64,000 nt of DNA. Origin: Streptomyces griseus subsp. griseus. GTDB taxonomy: Bacteria > Actinomycetota > Actinomycetes > Streptomycetales > Streptomycetaceae. The position numbers and the translations under genes are program-made. The stretch covers positions 4,216,001 to 4,280,000 of the forward strand of contig NZ_CP032543.1 of NCBI RefSeq assembly GCF_003610995.1, given 5' to 3'. Below the pieces are notes generated by a model. That model was not told where the DNA came from. It ran no database searches and was given only the letters and a program-made list of their open reading frames with translations. Below, one piece after another: positions 33,445 through 43,252 of this stretch (positions are counted from its first letter, which is position 1; the number at the start of each line of letters is the position of its first letter).

Positions 33445-35741
33445 TCACGCCCCCTTGAAGCCCCGCAGCCGCTGCGAGTTGCCCACCACGAACACCGACG
33501 AGAACGCCATCGCGGCCCCGGCGATCATCGGGCTGAGGAGCCCTGCGGCGGCCAGGGGAAGGGCGGCCACGTTGTAGGCGAAGGCCCAGAACAGATTCGT
33601 CCGGATCGTGGAGAGCGTGCGGCGCGCGAGCCGGATGGCGTCGGCGGCGGCCCGCAGGTCTCCCCGCACGAGGGTGAGGTCACCGGCCTCGATCGCGGCA
33701 TCCGTCCCCGTACCCATGGCCAGACCCAGATCGGCCTGGGCGAGGGCGGCGGCGTCGTTGACCCCGTCGCCGACCATCGCGACGCTCCGGCCCTCCGCCT
33801 GGAGCCGCTTGACCACGTCGACCTTGTCCTCGGGCATGACCTCGGCGTAGACCTTGTCGATGCCGACCTCGGCTGCCACCGCCTCCGCCACGGCCCGGTT
33901 GTCGCCGGTGAGGAGGATCGGGGTGAGGCCGAGGGCGCGCAGCCGCCGGACGGCCTCGGCGCTGGTGCCCTTCACCGCGTCCGCGACCTCCAGGACCGCC
34001 CGCGCCTCCCCGTCCCACGCGACCGTGACGGCCGTGCGCCCGGCGCGTTCGGCCTCGCCCTTGGCGCGGGCCAGCGCGTCCGGGAGGCGGATCTCCCACT
34101 CGGTCAGCAGCTGCTCCCGGCCGACCAGGACGGCGTGTCCCTCGACGACGCCCTGGACGCCGAGTCCGGGGATGTTGGTGAAGTCCTCGGGGTGGGGAGG
34201 GTGGCCCCGTCGAGTCGGTCGACGGCGCCTGCCGCCACGGCCTGCGCGATGGGGTGTTCGGAGGAGTGCTCCACCGCGCCCGCCAGTCGCAGGACGTCGT
34301 TCTCGTTTGTGCCTTCGGCGGTGTGGGCGGTGAGGAGGGTCATCTTGCCGGTGGTGACGGTGCCGGTCTTGTCGAGGACGACGGTGTCGACGCGGCGGGT
34401 GGTTTCGAGGACTTCGGGGCCCTTGATGAGGATGCCGAGCTGGGCGCCGCGTCCGGTGCCGACCATGAGGGCGGTGGGGGTGGCGAGGCCGAGGGCGCAG
34501 GGGCAGGCGATGATCAGGACCGCCACGGCCGCCGTGAAGGCAGCCGTCAGCCCGGCGCCGCTGGCCAGCCAGAAGCCCAGCGTTCCCAGGGCCAGTGCGA
34601 TGACGATGGGGACGAAGACGGCGGAGATGCGGTCGGCGAGGCGCTGGGCGGCGGCCTTGCCGTTCTGGGCGTCCTCCACCAGGCGGGCCATGCGGGCGAG
34701 TTGGGTGTCGGAGCCGATCCGGGTGGCCTCGACGACGAGGCGGCCGCCGGCGTTGATCGTGGCGCCGGTCACGGAGTCACCGGCGGCGACCTCCACGGGT
34801 ACGGACTCGCCGGTGAGCATCGAGGCGTCCACGGCCGAGCTGCCCTCGACGACCCTGCCGTCGGTGGCGATCTTCTCCCCGGGCCGGACCACGAAGCGGT
34901 CCCCGACCTGGAGTTCGGCGGCCGGCACGGTCACCTCGCGGCCGTCGCGCAGGACGGTGACCTCTTTCGCGCCCAGCTCCATCAGCGCCCGGAGCGCCGC
35001 CCCGGCCTTCCGCTTGGAGCGGGCCTCGAACCAGCGCCCGGCGAGGATGAAGGCGGTCACCCCGGCGGCGGCTTCGAGGTAGATGTTCCCGGCGCCGTCG
35101 CTGCGCGCGATGGTCAGCTCGAACGGGTGCGTCATCCCGGTCATCCCCGCCGTACCGAAGAACAGCGCCCACACCGACCACAGGAACGCGGCCGACGTGC
35201 CGACCGAGATCAGCGTGTCCATCGTCGCCGCGCCGTGCCGGAGGTTGGTCCAGGCGGCGCGGTGGAAGGGCCAGCCGGCGTAGACGACGACGGGGGCGGC
35301 CAGCGTCAGGGAGAGCCACTGCCAGTTGTCGAACTGGAGGGCCGGGATCATCGCCATCGCGATCACCGGGACGGCGAGGACGAGCGAGGTGACGAGGCGC
35401 TGGCGGAGGGCGGTGAGCCCGTCGTCGGGTTCCTCGGCCTCCGCCTCCGTCCGGCTCCTGCTCGCCTCGGGCGGCGGTGGTTCCTGTGCGGTGTAGCCGG
35501 TGGCCTCGACGGTGGAGATCAGATCTTGTACGGAGACGTCCTCGCCCCGGTACGTCACCTTCGCCTTCTCGGTGGCGTAGTTGACGGTCGCCTCCACACC
35601 GTCCATCCGGTTCAGCTTCTTCTCGATGCGGGCCGCGCAGGAGGCGCAGGTCATGCCGCCGATGGTGAGTTCGGCGGTGCGGGCGGCGGTGCCGGATGCG
35701 GTCTCACTGCCGGTGCCGGTGGTGGCGGATTGCGTGGGCAT
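33445..35741 (-). pseudogene. copA: Copper-translocating P1B-type ATPase, frameshifted
   Basis: The N-terminal heavy-metal domain has [16 protein letters not shown]. Transmembrane segments, the TGES actuator loop ([11 protein letters not shown]), the CPC metal site ([16 protein letters not shown]) and the phosphorylation site [11 protein letters not shown] follow. Near 34190-34200, after [21 protein letters not shown], the frame shifts; adding one C to CCCC (coding strand) restores PTPEDF and an unbroken run to the hinge GDGVNDAAALAQADLGLAMG and the last two helices. Restored length about 765 residues, normal for CopA. GAGGAGG precedes the ATG by 6 bases. A CsoR-type operator lies upstream. 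Confidence 0.9.
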
Positions 35742-35778
35742 GGCGGCCTCCTCGGGGCGGTCTCAGGGGCTCTCCCTA

Positions 35779-35795
35779 ATACCCCTAGGGGGTAT
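35779..35795. promoter_or_regulatory. CsoR-type copper operator
   Basis: ATACCCC-TAG-GGGGTAT, 7-bp perfect arms, matches the GTATACCCC/GGGGTA pattern of CsoR sites. It lies 38 bases upstream of copA and faces cutC on the other side. A further TATACCCCCC tract is at 35812-35821. Confidence 0.8.
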
Positions 35796-35982
35796 CTTGC
35801 CCTCTCCCTATGTATACCCCCCACCCCTATGAAGCGCAAGGCGCGCCGGGAGGGGCCTGCGGGGCCGGGGTGCGCATCTCCGCGATCATGCGTTCAGATG
35901 GAGGGCTGCGCGGCCGCACGGCCGCCCCGTAGGCTGGCCATTGGACTAGACCTATAGCCGCGTATCGGAGGAATGGGGACCC

Positions 35983-36672
35983 ATGAGCAACCGTGCAGTC
36001 CTGGAGGTGATCGCTCTCGACGCGGAGGACGCGGTCGCCGCCCAGGCAGGTGGTGCAGACCGCCTCGAACTGGTCACCGACATGGCCGCGGACGGCCTGA
36101 CGCCGTCACGGCAGACCTTCGCGGCGATCCGGTCCGCCGTGGACATCCCGCTGCGCGTCATGCTCAGGCTGGCGGACGGATTCGCCGCCGGTGACGTCGA
36201 GGCGCTCGTCCGCAGGGCCCGCGAGCTGCGGGCGGAGGGCGCCGATGAGTACGTCCTCGGCTTCCTGGACGAGGACGGCCACGCCGACCTCGTCGCGGTG
36301 GAGCGGGTCGTCGCCCAGCTGGACGGCGCCCGGTGGACGTTCCACCGCGCGATCGACCGGGCCACCGACCGAGACGCCCTGCGCAAGCAGCTCGCGGACC
36401 TGCCCGGCCTGGACACGTACCTCACCGCCGGTTCGCCGGACGGGGTCGACGCGGGCATCCCGACGCTCCTCGCGGAGGCCGACCGTGCCGGGGAGCCGGG
36501 GTACGAGGCGCAGATCCTGGTGGGCGGCGGGCTCCAGCTCCACCACCTGCCGCGGCTCCGGGCGGCGGGCATCGACGCCTTCCACATCGGCGGTGCGGCC
36601 CGTCCTTCCGGCTGGTCGGCGCCGGTGGACGCGGCGGCGGTACGGGAGTGGCGCGAGGCCCTCGACGCCTGA
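35983..36672 (+). CDS. cutC: Copper homeostasis protein CutC
   Basis: 229 residues of the CutC TIM-barrel family: LEVIALDAEDAVAAQAGGADRLELVTDMAADGLTPS at the start, then LRVMLRLADGF, TFHRAIDRATD, ILVGGGLQ and FHIGGAARPSG. GGAGGA lies upstream of the ATG. The family is linked to copper tolerance, but its molecular role is unsettled. Divergent from copA with a CsoR-type operator between them, which supports a copper role here. Confidence 0.92.
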   Translation: MSNRAVLEVIALDAEDAVAAQAGGADRLELVTDMAADGLTPSRQTFAAIRSAVDIPLRVMLRLADGFAAGDVEALVRRARELRAEGADEYVLGFLDEDGHADLVAVERVVAQLDGARWTFHRAIDRATDRDALRKQLADLPGLDTYLTAGSPDGVDAGIPTLLAEADRAGEPGYEAQILVGGGLQLHHLPRLRAAGIDAFHIGGAARPSGWSAPVDAAAVREWREALDA

Positions 36673-36684
36673 GCCAGGAGGCAA

Positions 36685-36711
36685 GGGGCGGGGCCGCTCC
36701 GGCCCCGCCCC
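36685..36711. terminator. Bidirectional hairpin terminator
   Basis: A perfect 12-bp stem GGGGCGGGGCCG / CGGCCCCGCCCC with a CTC loop, between the convergent cutC and HelR-like genes. Confidence 0.8.
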
Positions 36712-36721
36712 TCCCCGGGCC

Positions 36722-38802
36722 CTACCCCAGCGCCTCCGGCAACGCCGCCGCGTGGACCACCGTCAGCCCCGACACCGCACGGGTCAGCGCGACGTACAGC
36801 CGCCGCAGCCCGGTCCGCTCGTCCGGCTCGCCGTCCACCACGGCCGCGGGCTCGTCCAGCACCACGTAGTCGTACTCCAGGCCCTTCGCCAGCGACGCGG
36901 GCACCAGCGTCAGCCGGGACTCGGCGGTGGTCTCCTCCCCGGGCGAGAGATACGCGTGCCCCGCCGCCCCCAGGGCCGCACCCAGCGCCGGAATCCGGGC
37001 GTCGGCGGCGATCAGCCCGATGGACCCCTCGTGGCGCAGCGACTCCTCGCAGGCGGAGACGGCGGCGGCATCCAGCGCGTCCGCCCCGCCCACCTCCCGT
37101 ACGACCAAGGACCCCGGCGACTCCCGCACCGACTCCACCGCCGCGAGACCCGGCGAGATCGCGGGCAGCAGCCGGGAGGCGTAGGCGATCACCTCGCGCG
37201 GCACCCGGAAGCCCGCCGTCAGCTCCTCCACCACCGCGTCCGCCTTGCCCAGGTGGAACAGCGCCTCGCCCCAACTCTCCGTGGACCACGGCGTCGTCCC
37301 CTGCGCGAGGTCTCCCAGCACGGTCGCGGAGCCGGTCGAACACCGCCGCCCCACCGCCCGGTACTGCATGGGGGAGAGGTCCTGCGCCTCGTCGAGCACG
37401 ACATGGCCGAGCGAGTGCGTACGGGCCACCAGGTCGCGGGCCTCGTCGATGAGCACCGCGTCCGCCGCCGACCACTTGGCCGACTTCACGCTCCGGGCGG
37501 GCTTCGCCCAAAGGATCAGCTTCTGCTCGTCCTCGCCGAGCAGCCCCTCCGCGTGGACGGCCAGGAACTCCGGGTCGGACAGCAGCCGCAGCACCAGCTT
37601 CGCCGGGTCCACGGCGGGCCAGATCGCCTTCACGGCCGCCTTGACCGCGGGGCTGCGGGCCACGGTGTTCTGCACCCGGTCGTCGGGGGCCTCGCCGGCC
37701 TCCTCCATCCGTACGAGGACGGCGTGCGCGATCCGCTGCGGCAGGGCCTCGTGGGCGGAGCCGTACCGCATGTCCCGGGCGAGCAGCTCGTCGACCATCT
37801 CCTCGATCTCGTACGCGGGCACCCGCCAGCGCCGCGACCCGCGCACCACGACGACCGGCTCGGTGGGGGTGGTGACGTGCGAGCGGACGGCCCGGCGCAG
37901 CACCTCGGCCATGCGGGCGTCGCCCTTGATGACGGCGGCGGCCGCGTCGTCCGTGCCGCGCACCTCCACGTCCGCCGTCACCAGGTCGTCGACGGTGGCC
38001 TGCTTGACCTCCAGCTCACCGAGGGCGGGCAGGACCTGTTCGATGTAGTGGAGGAAGGACCGGTTCGGCCCGATGACGAGGGTGCCGGTGCGGGCGAGCC
38101 GCTCCCGGTGCGCGTAGAGCAGGAAGGCCACCCGGTGCAGGCCGACGGCGGTCTTCCCGGTGCCGGGGCCGCCCTGGACGCAGACGGTGCCGCCGAGGCC
38201 GCTGCGCACGATCTCGTCCTGCTCGGGCTGGATGGTGGCGACGATGTCGCGCATCGGGCCGACGCGGGGACGTTCGATCTCCGCCTGGAGGAGGCGGCTG
38301 GTGTGCGCGATCTCGGCGGGGTCGGTGAGGTGCTCGTCCTCGTACGCGGTGAGCTCACCGGCGGTGTACCCGAAGCGGCGGCGGAGCCCGACGTCCTGGG
38401 GTTCTTCGGGGACGCCTGGTAGTACGGCTGGGAGACCGGGGCCCGCCAGTCGATGACCATCGGGTCCCCGGCGGCGTCGTGGACGTGCCGGCGCCCGATG
38501 TAGAACCGCTCGCCCTCCGCCCCCTCGGCCAGGTCGCCGCCGACGGCGTGGAGATAGTCGAGGCGGCCGAAGAACAGGGGGGTGTGGGAGAGGTCGGCGA
38601 GCGCCTTGATGCGGTCGTCGATCTGGGACTGGAGCACGGCGGCGTTGACCCAGTTGGCGGTGACATCCCGGATGTCGAGGGCCTGGACGTCCTCGCGCAT
38701 CGCCCGCAGGGCGGCGCGGGACGCGGCGAGATGAGCGCGTTCGTGCGCCAGGGGATCGGCGGGTTCGGTGGTGGAATCGCTTGTCGCTACGTGCGCGGGC
38801 AC
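36722..38802 (-). pseudogene. helR: HelD/HelR-type RNA polymerase recycling ATPase, frameshifted
   Basis: UvrD-like superfamily 1 ATPase of about 692 residues when restored. The coiled N-terminal arm (DPLAHERAHLAASRAALRAM, ANWVNAAVLQSQIDDRIKAL) leads to FYIGRRHV and VIDWRAPVSQPYYQASPK, where one base is missing (near 38400-38410, AAGGAA read as AAGAA). EPQDVGLRRRFGYTAGEL then continues to Walker A VCVQGGPGTGKTAVGLHR and Walker B VVLDEAQDLSPMQ. GTG start with GGAGG 7 bases upstream. Such enzymes detach stalled RNA polymerase; the HelR branch protects against rifamycins. HelR rather than plain HelD is my best reading, not certain. I saw no rifamycin-associated element upstream. Confidence 0.8.
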
Positions 38803-39199
38803 GGTGTTGCCTCCGGCTCTTCAACGGCTCGTCGACGACCTCTCGACGGCTGGGGACGGCTCTTCGACGCAACCCGGCGGACCGCCATCGGTTCCGGCGG
38901 GGGCCGGAGCAGGACGGTCCGCTCGGAAGGTTCGTTCGCGTGTGTCGGCCGGTTTCCGTCCGGTCGGCGGCGCTCCCGGGGCCGTCGATACGGCGCGGGA
39001 GGCGGGCAGACCGGCGATTGTAGCCACAGCGCCGGGCGGCGGCGAAGCGGATTAACGGCCCCGCCCGGCGGAGGAGAGGCGAGGGATACCCGTAGGGGAT
39101 GCGTGCGGCTCGAGCGGTACCGCAGACCTACGTGCCCGGTGCGCAGGTTCCCTCTGCGGACCGACGCGGCCGAACGGGTGACGGCAGCACCATGGATAC
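38803..39199. other. Intergenic region without a recognised gene
   Basis: The 397 bases between the HelR-like gene and the small plus-strand gene hold short degenerate repeats of GTCGA(A/C)GAGCCG (minus strand) near 38811-38870, probably promoter-proximal to the HelR-like gene. The open frames here do not look protein-coding. Near 39086-39100 is ATACCCGTAGGGGAT, a weak look-alike of the CsoR box. Confidence 0.4.
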
Positions 39200-39388
39200 A
39201 TGAGCACAGTAACCCTGAACCCCCGCAGGACCGGCCCCGCGCACGGCGCGACCGCGGTCACCGGTCACCACCGACCCCATCGCGTCGGCGACGCGGTGCG
39301 CGCCGTCAAGGTGTTCGTGACGGCGGCCTTCGGGGTCGTCGTCCTGGGGGAGTTCGCGGAGGAGGCGGGGGTGCGGCGGGCCCGCTGA
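39200..39388 (+). CDS. Small protein with one hydrophobic segment (62 aa)
   Basis: Unrecognised. A basic His/Arg/Gly-rich N-terminal half is followed by VKVFVTAAFGVVVLGEF, one possible short membrane helix, and a charged end. No strong ribosome binding site. It is convergent with the XPB gene. Codon use is typical of the neighbours, but at this length the evidence is modest. Confidence 0.5.
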   Translation: MSTVTLNPRRTGPAHGATAVTGHHRPHRVGDAVRAVKVFVTAAFGVVVLGEFAEEAGVRRAR

Positions 39389-39428
39389 GGCTGCCGTCGC
39401 ATTCCTGCCGCACTCCCGCTCTCCCGTC

Positions 39429-41072
39429 TCAGTTGCCCGCGAGCAGCTCGTCCGCGTCGACGATCCGGTACGCGTACCCCTGCTCCGCCAGGAACCGCTG
39501 GCGGTGCGCCGCGAAGTCCTGGTCGATGGTGTCGCGGGCGACGACCGAGTAGAACCGCGCCTCGTGCCCGTCGGCCTTCGGCCGCAGGACGCGCCCCAGC
39601 CGCTGGGCCTCCTCCTGGCGCGACCCGAAGGTCCCGGAGACCTGGATGGCGACGGTCGCCTCCGGCAGGTCGATGGAGAAGTTGGCGACCTTGGAGACGA
39701 CGAGGACGCTGATCTCCCCGTTCCGGAACGCCCCGAAGAGCTTCTCGCGCTGGGCGTTGCTGGTCTCGCCCTTGATGACGGGGGCGTCCAGATGTTCTCC
39801 CAGCTCATCCAGCTGGTCGATGTACTGCCCGATGACGAGGGTCTGCTCGCCCTGGTGCTTGCGTACGAGCGCCTCGGTCACCTTCCGCTTGGTGGCGGTG
39901 GTGGCGCAGAAGCGGTACTTCTCCTCCGCCTCGGCGGTGGCGTAGGCGAGCCGCTCGGAGTCGGTGAGGTTGACCCGCACCTCGACGCAGTCGGCGGGCG
40001 CGATGTAGCCCTGGGCCTCGATCTCCTTCCAGGGGGCGTCGAACCGCTTGGGCCCGATGAGCGAGAAGACGTCGGACTCGCGCCCGTCCTCCCGTACGAG
40101 GGTCGCGGTCAGCCCGAGCCGCCGCCGGGCCTGGAGGTCGGCGGTGAACTTGAAGACGGGGGCGGGCAGCAGGTGGACCTCGTCGTAGACGACGAGCCCC
40201 CAGTCCCGGGAGTCGAAGAGCTCCAGGTGCGGGTAGATGCCCTTACGCCGGGTGGTCAGCACCTGGTAGGTGGCGATGGTGACCGGCCGGATCTCCTTCT
40301 TCGTCCCGCTGTACTCACCGATCTCGTCCTCGGTGAGGGACGTCCGCTTCACCAGCTCGTGCTTCCACTGGCGGGCGGAGACGGTGTTGGTGACGAGGAT
40401 GAGGGTGGTGGCCTTGGCCTCGGCCATGGCACCGGCCCCGACGAGGGTCTTCCCGGCCCCACAGGGCAGCACGACCACACCGGACCCACCGTGCCAGAAC
40501 CCTTCGACGGCCTGGCGCTGATACGGCCGCAGCGCCCAGCCGTCCTCGGCCAGCTCGATCGGATGGGCCTCGCCGTCGACGTACCCGGCAAGGTCCTCGG
40601 CGGGCCACCCCAGCTTCAGCAGGGTCTGCTTGATCTGCCCGCGCTCGGAGGGGTGCACGGCCACGGTGTCCGGATCGATCCGGGCGCCGACGAGCGGCTG
40701 CACCTTCTTCGACCGCAGGATCTCCTCCAGCACCGGCCGGTCGGTACTGGTGAGCACCAGCCCGTGCACCGGGTGCTTGGAGAGGGTGAGCCGCCCGTAC
40801 CGCGCCATCGTCTCGGCGATGTCGACCAGGAGCGCGTGCGGCACGGGGTAGCGGGAGAACTCCACCAGGGCATCGACGACCTGCTCGGCGTCGTGCCCGG
40901 CGGCACGGGCGTTCCACAGCCCGAGCGGGGTGACCCGGTACGTGTGGATGTGCTCGGGCGCACGCTCCAGCTCCGCGAAGGGTGCGATGACCCGACGGCA
41001 GGCGTCCGCCAGCTCGTGGTCGACTTCGAGGAGCAGCGTCTTGTCGCTCTGGACGATGAGGGGTCCGGTCAC
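39429..41072 (-). CDS. DNA repair helicase XPB
   Basis: 547 residues, the usual length of actinobacterial XPB. The N-terminal damage-recognition-like domain is at about 1-170. The helicase core has LRPYQRQAVEGFW, Walker A LPCGAGKTLVGAGAMAEA, DEVH (VVYDEVHLLPAP), the RED-type loop REDGRESD, and the C-terminal motifs QRLGRVLRPKADG. The GTG start at 41072 has GAAAGGG 9 bases upstream; the longer open frame upstream is not coding. A 3'-5' helicase for nucleotide excision repair. The XPB-N-like/WYL gene at 54.3-56.7 kb is commonly its partner. Confidence 0.94.
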   Translation of the reverse strand: MTGPLIVQSDKTLLLEVDHELADACRRVIAPFAELERAPEHIHTYRVTPLGLWNARAAGHDAEQVVDALVEFSRYPVPHALLVDIAETMARYGRLTLSKHPVHGLVLTSTDRPVLEEILRSKKVQPLVGARIDPDTVAVHPSERGQIKQTLLKLGWPAEDLAGYVDGEAHPIELAEDGWALRPYQRQAVEGFWHGGSGVVVLPCGAGKTLVGAGAMAEAKATTLILVTNTVSARQWKHELVKRTSLTEDEIGEYSGTKKEIRPVTIATYQVLTTRRKGIYPHLELFDSRDWGLVVYDEVHLLPAPVFKFTADLQARRRLGLTATLVREDGRESDVFSLIGPKRFDAPWKEIEAQGYIAPADCVEVRVNLTDSERLAYATAEAEEKYRFCATTATKRKVTEALVRKHQGEQTLVIGQYIDQLDELGEHLDAPVIKGETSNAQREKLFGAFRNGEISVLVVSKVANFSIDLPEATVAIQVSGTFGSRQEEAQRLGRVLRPKADGHEARFYSVVARDTIDQDFAAHRQRFLAEQGYAYRIVDADELLAGN

Positions 41073-41437
41073 GCGCTTCGGCCCTTTCTGCGGGGTGTGG
41101 CCACGGATGCGGCCAAACGTCCAGTGTGCCGCATCGGGGGCGGGACGGGTGAGTGTGTGCGGAGCCCGGGGCGGCCCCGGCCTCGGGCCCGCGCCGCTGT
41201 GGCTCGAACCGCACGGGGGCGCCCGGCTATGAGCCCGGTGGCGGACCGAATTGATTGCGTAGGGGTATTCCGGGCACCCTGCTTTTGTTTTTGATCGTCC
41301 GCCCGTACTTTCTCTCCTGGCCGCAGACCGGTCACGGCCAGGATTTCCCTCATCGTCTCCTCTGCGGCGCTGCCGATATCCGCACGGGCCATTCTGCTCC
41401 GGCCCGGTGGGCCGCCGGATCCACCGCCCGTGTACGG
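41073..41437. other. Intergenic region with recurrent motif copy 1
   Basis: No gene is seen. The stretch is locally AT-rich around 41250-41320. At 41250-41272 it has ATTGATTGCGTA followed by GGGGTATTCCG, which recurs at 46226-46249 and, more degenerate, at 44971-44988. A T-rich run (CTTTTGTTTTTGATC) follows at 41281-41296. Confidence 0.5.
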
Positions 41438-41755
41438 TCAGGCTTCCGAACGTGTGCGGACGACGGGGAACGGATACTCCAGGCTGCCCTCGTTCTCCCA
41501 GAACGCGGCCGTCGCCGCTTCCCAGTCCATAGCCCATTCCCGGCACACACCGCGGACCCTCCAACGAGCGACGGCCGGCAGCGCGCCGTCGGGGGCCGTC
41601 CGCTCGGCGGCGAGCGCCGCCTCACACGCCTCGCGGGCGCAGCGTACGGCTTCCTCGCTGGTCGAGGCCGGTCCCGTGAAGATGTGCAGGCCATGCCTGC
41701 CGGGCTGCTCGCGGTGTGTGGTGGGGACGCTCACCTGGAAATAGGGCTTGGTCAT
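41438..41755 (-). CDS. Hypothetical protein (105 aa)
   Basis: Unrecognised. MTKPYFQVSVPTTHREQPGR begins a small alpha/beta protein with GLHIFTGPASTSEEAVRCAREAC and the Trp-rich stretch RWRVRGVCREWAMDWEAATAAFW. GGGGAAGG stands a few bases before the ATG. No signal peptide or membrane segment. Lower GC and unusual spacing suggest it belongs to the accessory block that begins here. Confidence 0.6.
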   Translation of the reverse strand: MTKPYFQVSVPTTHREQPGRHGLHIFTGPASTSEEAVRCAREACEAALAAERTAPDGALPAVARWRVRGVCREWAMDWEAATAAFWENEGSLEYPFPVVRTRSEA

Positions 41756-42148
41756 GACGCCTTCCCCTCGGTCGGAGCCGCTCCGCGATCGCACGCGTCA
41801 GAATTCAGGACGTCCCGTCGGTCGAGGGCGCGGGATTCTTTGCGGATGTTCCGCCCCCGGCCCGTCACTCGGCGTGGGGAGGGCGGACCGGGAGCAGGAA
41901 GCGGTGGAATGCCCGATCAGCATTCAGCCGTCCCGTCAGGGGTTTCCCTCCGGTGAGCGAAAGGGCTCGTGTGTACGTGTCGCACACGGCCCGGGAGGCG
42001 AAGACGCAGCAACCTGGATCTTCCTTCATCCGGTGGTTCCTTTATACACTCGCCGCACTTTCATCTGTGGCAGAGAAGTGCCGCAGGCATGAATGCGACG
42101 CCCTGGCGACGGCTGTGGGTCCGGTGGTGCGGCCAGGGAGAGACAAGG
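41756..42148. other. Intergenic promoter region upstream of the TrmB/LuxR-type regulator
   Basis: No gene is recognised. A weak match to the recurrent motif (TTTGCGGATGTTCCGCC) lies near 41840-41856. TTTATACACTC near 42042-42052 is a good -10-like element about 100 bases before the regulator start. Confidence 0.4.
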
Positions 42149-43132
42149 ATGCCCGACGTGACGCATTCCCACCTCGGTTCGCTCGGCCTCTCGGCGCAGG
42201 CCGCCGCGCTCTACAGCCGCCTGCTCGAAACGGGCCCGCTGACCCCGGCCCAGCTGGCCGCCCGGGTGGGCGAGTCCGAAGAGACGCTGACCGCCGCGCT
42301 GTCGGAGCTGGCGTCGGTCGCCCTGCTCGCCCCCCTGGGCCAGGAAGGCGATCCGGTCGTTCCGTTGGACCCGACCGCCGGACTCCAACTCCTGGCCTCC
42401 CGGCGCAAGGCGGACCTGAACGCGGGGATGACCGCGGTCGTCGCGGCCTACGAGTCCTATCGGCGGGCCCACAGCCTGCCCCCGGGAGCGCCCACCGTCG
42501 AGGTCCTCGAACAGGCCTCCCTGCAACGCAAGGTGGTCGAGCTGGAGCGCAGTGCGGTGAGCCAGGTACGCAGCTTCGACACGGCCCCCTATGGCGCGGC
42601 GACCATCGCCAACCCCGTCGAGATCGCCAACCTGGGCCGCGGTGTGTCCTACCGGGTGCTCTACGCGCAGAGTTCGGTCGAGACGCCGGACTACTTCCAG
42701 GGAAACATCGTGCCGTGCACGGCCGCCGGTGAGGAGGCCCGGATGGCGCCCTCGGTACCGGCGAAGATGATGCTGGTGGACGACCGCTTCGCGCTGGTCT
42801 CGCTCAGCTCCGTGCACGCCGACACCCATCACGGAGCCCTGCTGGTCCACCCGTGCAGTCTGCTGCCCGCCCTGTCGGCCCTGTTCGAGTCCGCCTGGCA
42901 GTCGGCGCGGCCGCTCGCCGCGAGGGAGGGCGCGAGCACCACGGTGCTGCGCCCCCTGGAGCGGCGGCTGCTCGCCTTGCTGGCGGCGGGGGTCGCGGAC
43001 GAGGCCGCCGCACGGAACCTGGACATCAGCAAGCGGACGCTGGCGCGGGCCGTCGAACGGCTGATGTCGCTCGCCGGGGTGTCGTCCCGGTTCCAGCTCG
43101 GCGTGCACGCCAAGTCCGAGGGGTGGCTCTGA
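42149..43132 (+). CDS. TrmB-like/LuxR-type transcriptional regulator
   Basis: 327 residues. The N-terminal winged helix is at about 8-65 (LGLSAQAAALYSRLLETGPLTPAQLAARVGESEETLTAAL). A central domain follows (VEVLEQASLQRKVVELERSAVSQVRSF, VPAKMMLVDDRFALVSLSS), and a LuxR-like C-terminal helix-turn-helix (RRLLALLAAGVADEAAARNLDISKRTLARAVERLMSLAGV). This two-HTH layout is common in streptomycetes. The ATG at 42149 has GGGAG 8 bases upstream. It heads the protease block and may control it; effector unknown. Confidence 0.85.
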   Translation: MPDVTHSHLGSLGLSAQAAALYSRLLETGPLTPAQLAARVGESEETLTAALSELASVALLAPLGQEGDPVVPLDPTAGLQLLASRRKADLNAGMTAVVAAYESYRRAHSLPPGAPTVEVLEQASLQRKVVELERSAVSQVRSFDTAPYGAATIANPVEIANLGRGVSYRVLYAQSSVETPDYFQGNIVPCTAAGEEARMAPSVPAKMMLVDDRFALVSLSSVHADTHHGALLVHPCSLLPALSALFESAWQSARPLAAREGASTTVLRPLERRLLALLAAGVADEAAARNLDISKRTLARAVERLMSLAGVSSRFQLGVHAKSEGWL

Positions 43133-43212
43133 GCCGACGCAGGGAGCCGGCTCAGAGCCGGTCGGGCGCCGGTCGGCGGGACACGGTGCCCGGCCATCCG
43201 GCCACCCGGCCA

Positions 43213-43244
43213 CCCGGACCCGGGACCAGGGACCCGGGTCCGGG
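43213..43244. terminator. Bidirectional hairpin terminator
   Basis: A perfect 12-bp stem CCCGGACCCGGG / CCCGGGTCCGGG around an 8-base loop, between the convergent regulator and aminopeptidase genes. Confidence 0.8.
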
Positions 43245-43252
43245 CGTCATAG

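Noticed and set aside
38803-39000. Rifamycin-associated element upstream of the HelR-like gene
   Set aside because: I looked for a long palindrome in the GGGGCTTGC style and saw none, so rifamycin induction is not supported by the upstream sequence.
39086-39100. ATACCCGTAGGGGAT as a second copper operator
   Set aside because: Only a partial match to the CsoR box and no copper gene adjoining; likely chance.
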